Source of the DNA: Actinomycetota bacterium
Lineage (GTDB): Bacteria; Actinomycetota; Actinomycetes; S36-B12; CAIYMF01
Assembly: GCA_009699025.1 (NCBI GenBank)
Contig: WLOZ01000105.1
Coordinates: forward strand, 1-6,694
Length of the DNA stretch: 6,694 nucleotides
Reading direction: 5' to 3'
Each line of letters starts with the position of its first letter. The stretch's first letter is position 1. Shown here in pieces: positions 5,507-6,694 of the stretch. The notes under the pieces are model-generated. The model searched no databases. It had not been told where the DNA came from and saw nothing but the letters and a program-made list of their open reading frames with translations. The position numbers were made by a program, and so were the translations under genes.

Positions 5507-6694
5507 TTAGCCCCCGAGCGACAGGCTGTCGAGGTTGTTCACCGCCGGGTGCGACAACCCCATCGGGCCCTTCGCCATCTCTCGTAGCACGTTGTCGGTG
5601 ACGGTGCCCACGAAGTTGGCGCTGCGCTTCGACGAGGCGGCCCCGAGGCCGCGCAGAATCCACCCCATCGAGCCGGTGCTGAACACTCCCGCTCCCGATT
5701 TCACGGTGTAGTACGACGACGTCGACCACGTGCTGGTCGAGCCGCATGTGGTGCGTGACCTTGCCACCACCTGAAGCGGGCGCGGAGTCGATGCCGTCAC
5801 TTGGGCGCGGTCGACCTCGACCTCGAGCACCCCTCTGTACGTCGAGCCCTTGACGGCGCCAGTGCCACGAAAGAGGAAGAAGCCGGGGTTGATCACGGTG
5901 TAATCGCCCTTGGCCGGGTAGCACTCGTAGAACTGCCCGGTCATCAGGTTCTCGCCGCGCCCCACGTCGCGAAAGAGCACGGTGGCCCGGTTGCCCTTCA
6001 CCGGGTCGGCAGTGCGTGACTTGTACACGTCCATCACGCGGTTGGTGCCCAACGGCCCTGCACGCAGGCGAACCTGCCAGTACGACACGTTCGCCCCCAG
6101 AAAGGCCAGGTTCGTACCCGCGTCGCGCGCGGACTCCACGGCGTCGCGTTCGCTGGCGGTCCAGTACTCGTCGTGGCCGAGCGAGACGTATCCGCGGGCG
6201 CCCTTGAGGAGACCTGGACGGGTGGCGACATCGAGGACGGTCTCGTATGCGAGAGGGATTCCGAGCCGCTCGGCGCGCAGGATGACGGGGAGCTCGTAGC
6301 TGAGGAACTTGCCGGTGCCCTTGCCCTTCACATACGGACGGTCGAAGCTCGCGGCGTAGGCGCGGGTCGAAAAGCTGCCACCGTCGTCGGTTGAGGTGTA
6401 CGTCGAGGATCCGCCCCAGGTGTTGTAGGCCTGCCAGGTGAGCACGGCGTTCGCGATCACGACCTTGCCCGCGGTGGACTTCGAGCGCACGGTGAGTGGC
6501 ACGTACGATGCGGACCCGTCGGTGGCGGCGAGCCGGAAGAGGTAGGCGCCCTCGTTCCAGCCCTTCGTGCTCACGGTCACGGTGGGCTCCCAGTCCGCGG
6601 CCACGCTGCGGGTCGCTCTGGTGGCGATGGTGGCGGTCTGCCGACCGCCGGTGAGCCTCGGCGACCTCCACACGCGAAGAGCGCCCGACGTCGC
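5507..6694 (-). CDS. N,N-dimethylformamidase beta-subunit-like protein, C-terminal part (N terminus beyond window)
   Basis: The C-terminal 395 residues of a larger protein. The frame stays open through the right edge (ATSGALR before the GTG at 6673), so that GTG is an internal Val. Counting residues from it, family landmarks are GAYLFRL (42-48), LTWQAYNTWGGSSTY (78-92), SFDRPYVKGKG (109-119), LGHDEYW (165-171), FLGANVSYWQVRL (191-203) and SGAGVFSTGSMGW (326-338). In Paracoccus dimethylformamidase the iron is held by two Tyr and Glu521, with His519 and Asn547 nearby (recalled). Here His167, Glu169 and Asn195 keep exactly those spacings (2 and 28), and Tyr44 with Tyr83 or Tyr92 are candidate Tyr ligands. 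A mononuclear-iron amidase is therefore plausible, but the true substrate is unknown; no small alpha-subunit gene is seen within the window. Actinobacterial relatives are often large proteins with extra N-terminal beta domains, which could not be checked here. Confidence 0.88.
   Translation of the reverse strand, partial: ATSGALRVWRSPRLTGGRQTATIATRATRSVAADWEPTVTVSTKGWNEGAYLFRLAATDGSASYVPLTVRSKSTAGKVVIANAVLTWQAYNTWGGSSTYTSTDDGGSFSTRAYAASFDRPYVKGKGTGKFLSYELPVILRAERLGIPLAYETVLDVATRPGLLKGARGYVSLGHDEYWTASERDAVESARDAGTNLAFLGANVSYWQVRLRAGPLGTNRVMDVYKSRTADPVKGNRATVLFRDVGRGENLMTGQFYECYPAKGDYTVINPGFFLFRGTGAVKGSTYRGVLEVEVDRAQVTASTPRPLQVVARSRTTCGSTSTWSTSSYYTVKSGAGVFSTGSMGWILRGLGAASSKRSANFVGTVTDNVLREMAKGPMGLSHPAVNNLDSLSLGG

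Noticed and set aside
5355..6671. A 438-codon minus-strand frame overlapping the DMFase-like gene in another frame
   Set aside because: It runs in a different frame from the clearly homologous DMFase-like product, and its product is strongly Arg-rich with no family motif. It is a GC-driven shadow.

Overview
The window is GC-rich, gene-dense DNA from an actinobacterium. The evidence is uniformly high third-position GC, a protein of the actinobacterial TIGR03085 type (mycothiol-dependent maleylpyruvate isomerase fold), a CFP-30B-like double VOC protein, and three apparent leaderless starts (TANNNT exactly 6 nt before ATG). Micrococcales (for example Microbacteriaceae) is a guess from the general look of the proteins and is not demonstrated.

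Left part (1-2480, + strand): a likely operon. It holds the 3'-truncated-at-window-edge (5' end missing) gene of a TetR-family regulator, an acyl-CoA dehydrogenase and an enoyl-CoA hydratase/crotonase. Each junction is a 4-nt ATGA overlap. The dehydrogenase carries the isovaleryl-CoA/long-chain-type catalytic glutamate (in an xERL motif) instead of the usual C-terminal one. The hydratase has a Gly where classical crotonases have their first catalytic Glu. Together they look like two steps of a methyl-branched acyl-CoA route (leucine/isovalerate or acyclic-terpenoid type), controlled by the linked TetR protein. A biotin-dependent acyl-CoA carboxylase upstream of the window would fit, but it is not visible.

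Middle (2543-3916, + strand): a complete M20-family metallopeptidase/dipeptidase with all the metal and catalytic residues, apparently transcribed from its own leaderless promoter. It converges on a minus-strand gene for a two-domain VOC protein (4017-4805) whose canonical metal-ligand positions are replaced in both domains. A roughly 100-bp convergent spacer contains a small GC hairpin.

Right part: the VOC gene is divergent from a TIGR03085/MDMPI-fold gene (4842-5483, + strand). Only 36 bp separate the two start codons, and both predicted -10 elements are packed inside it. The window ends with the C-terminal 395 residues of a large minus-strand protein related to the N,N-dimethylformamidase beta subunit (5507-6694). 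This fragment includes the GHDEYW iron-site motif. Its N-terminal part lies beyond the right edge.

No RNA gene, CRISPR array, insertion sequence, phage gene or att site was seen, and no gene-free stretch exceeds 100 bp. I see no clear-cut new multi-gene system. The points most worth following are the overlapping divergent leaderless promoters, the metal-ligand-less VOC protein, the DMFase-like iron enzyme of unknown substrate, and the branched-chain acyl-CoA operon.
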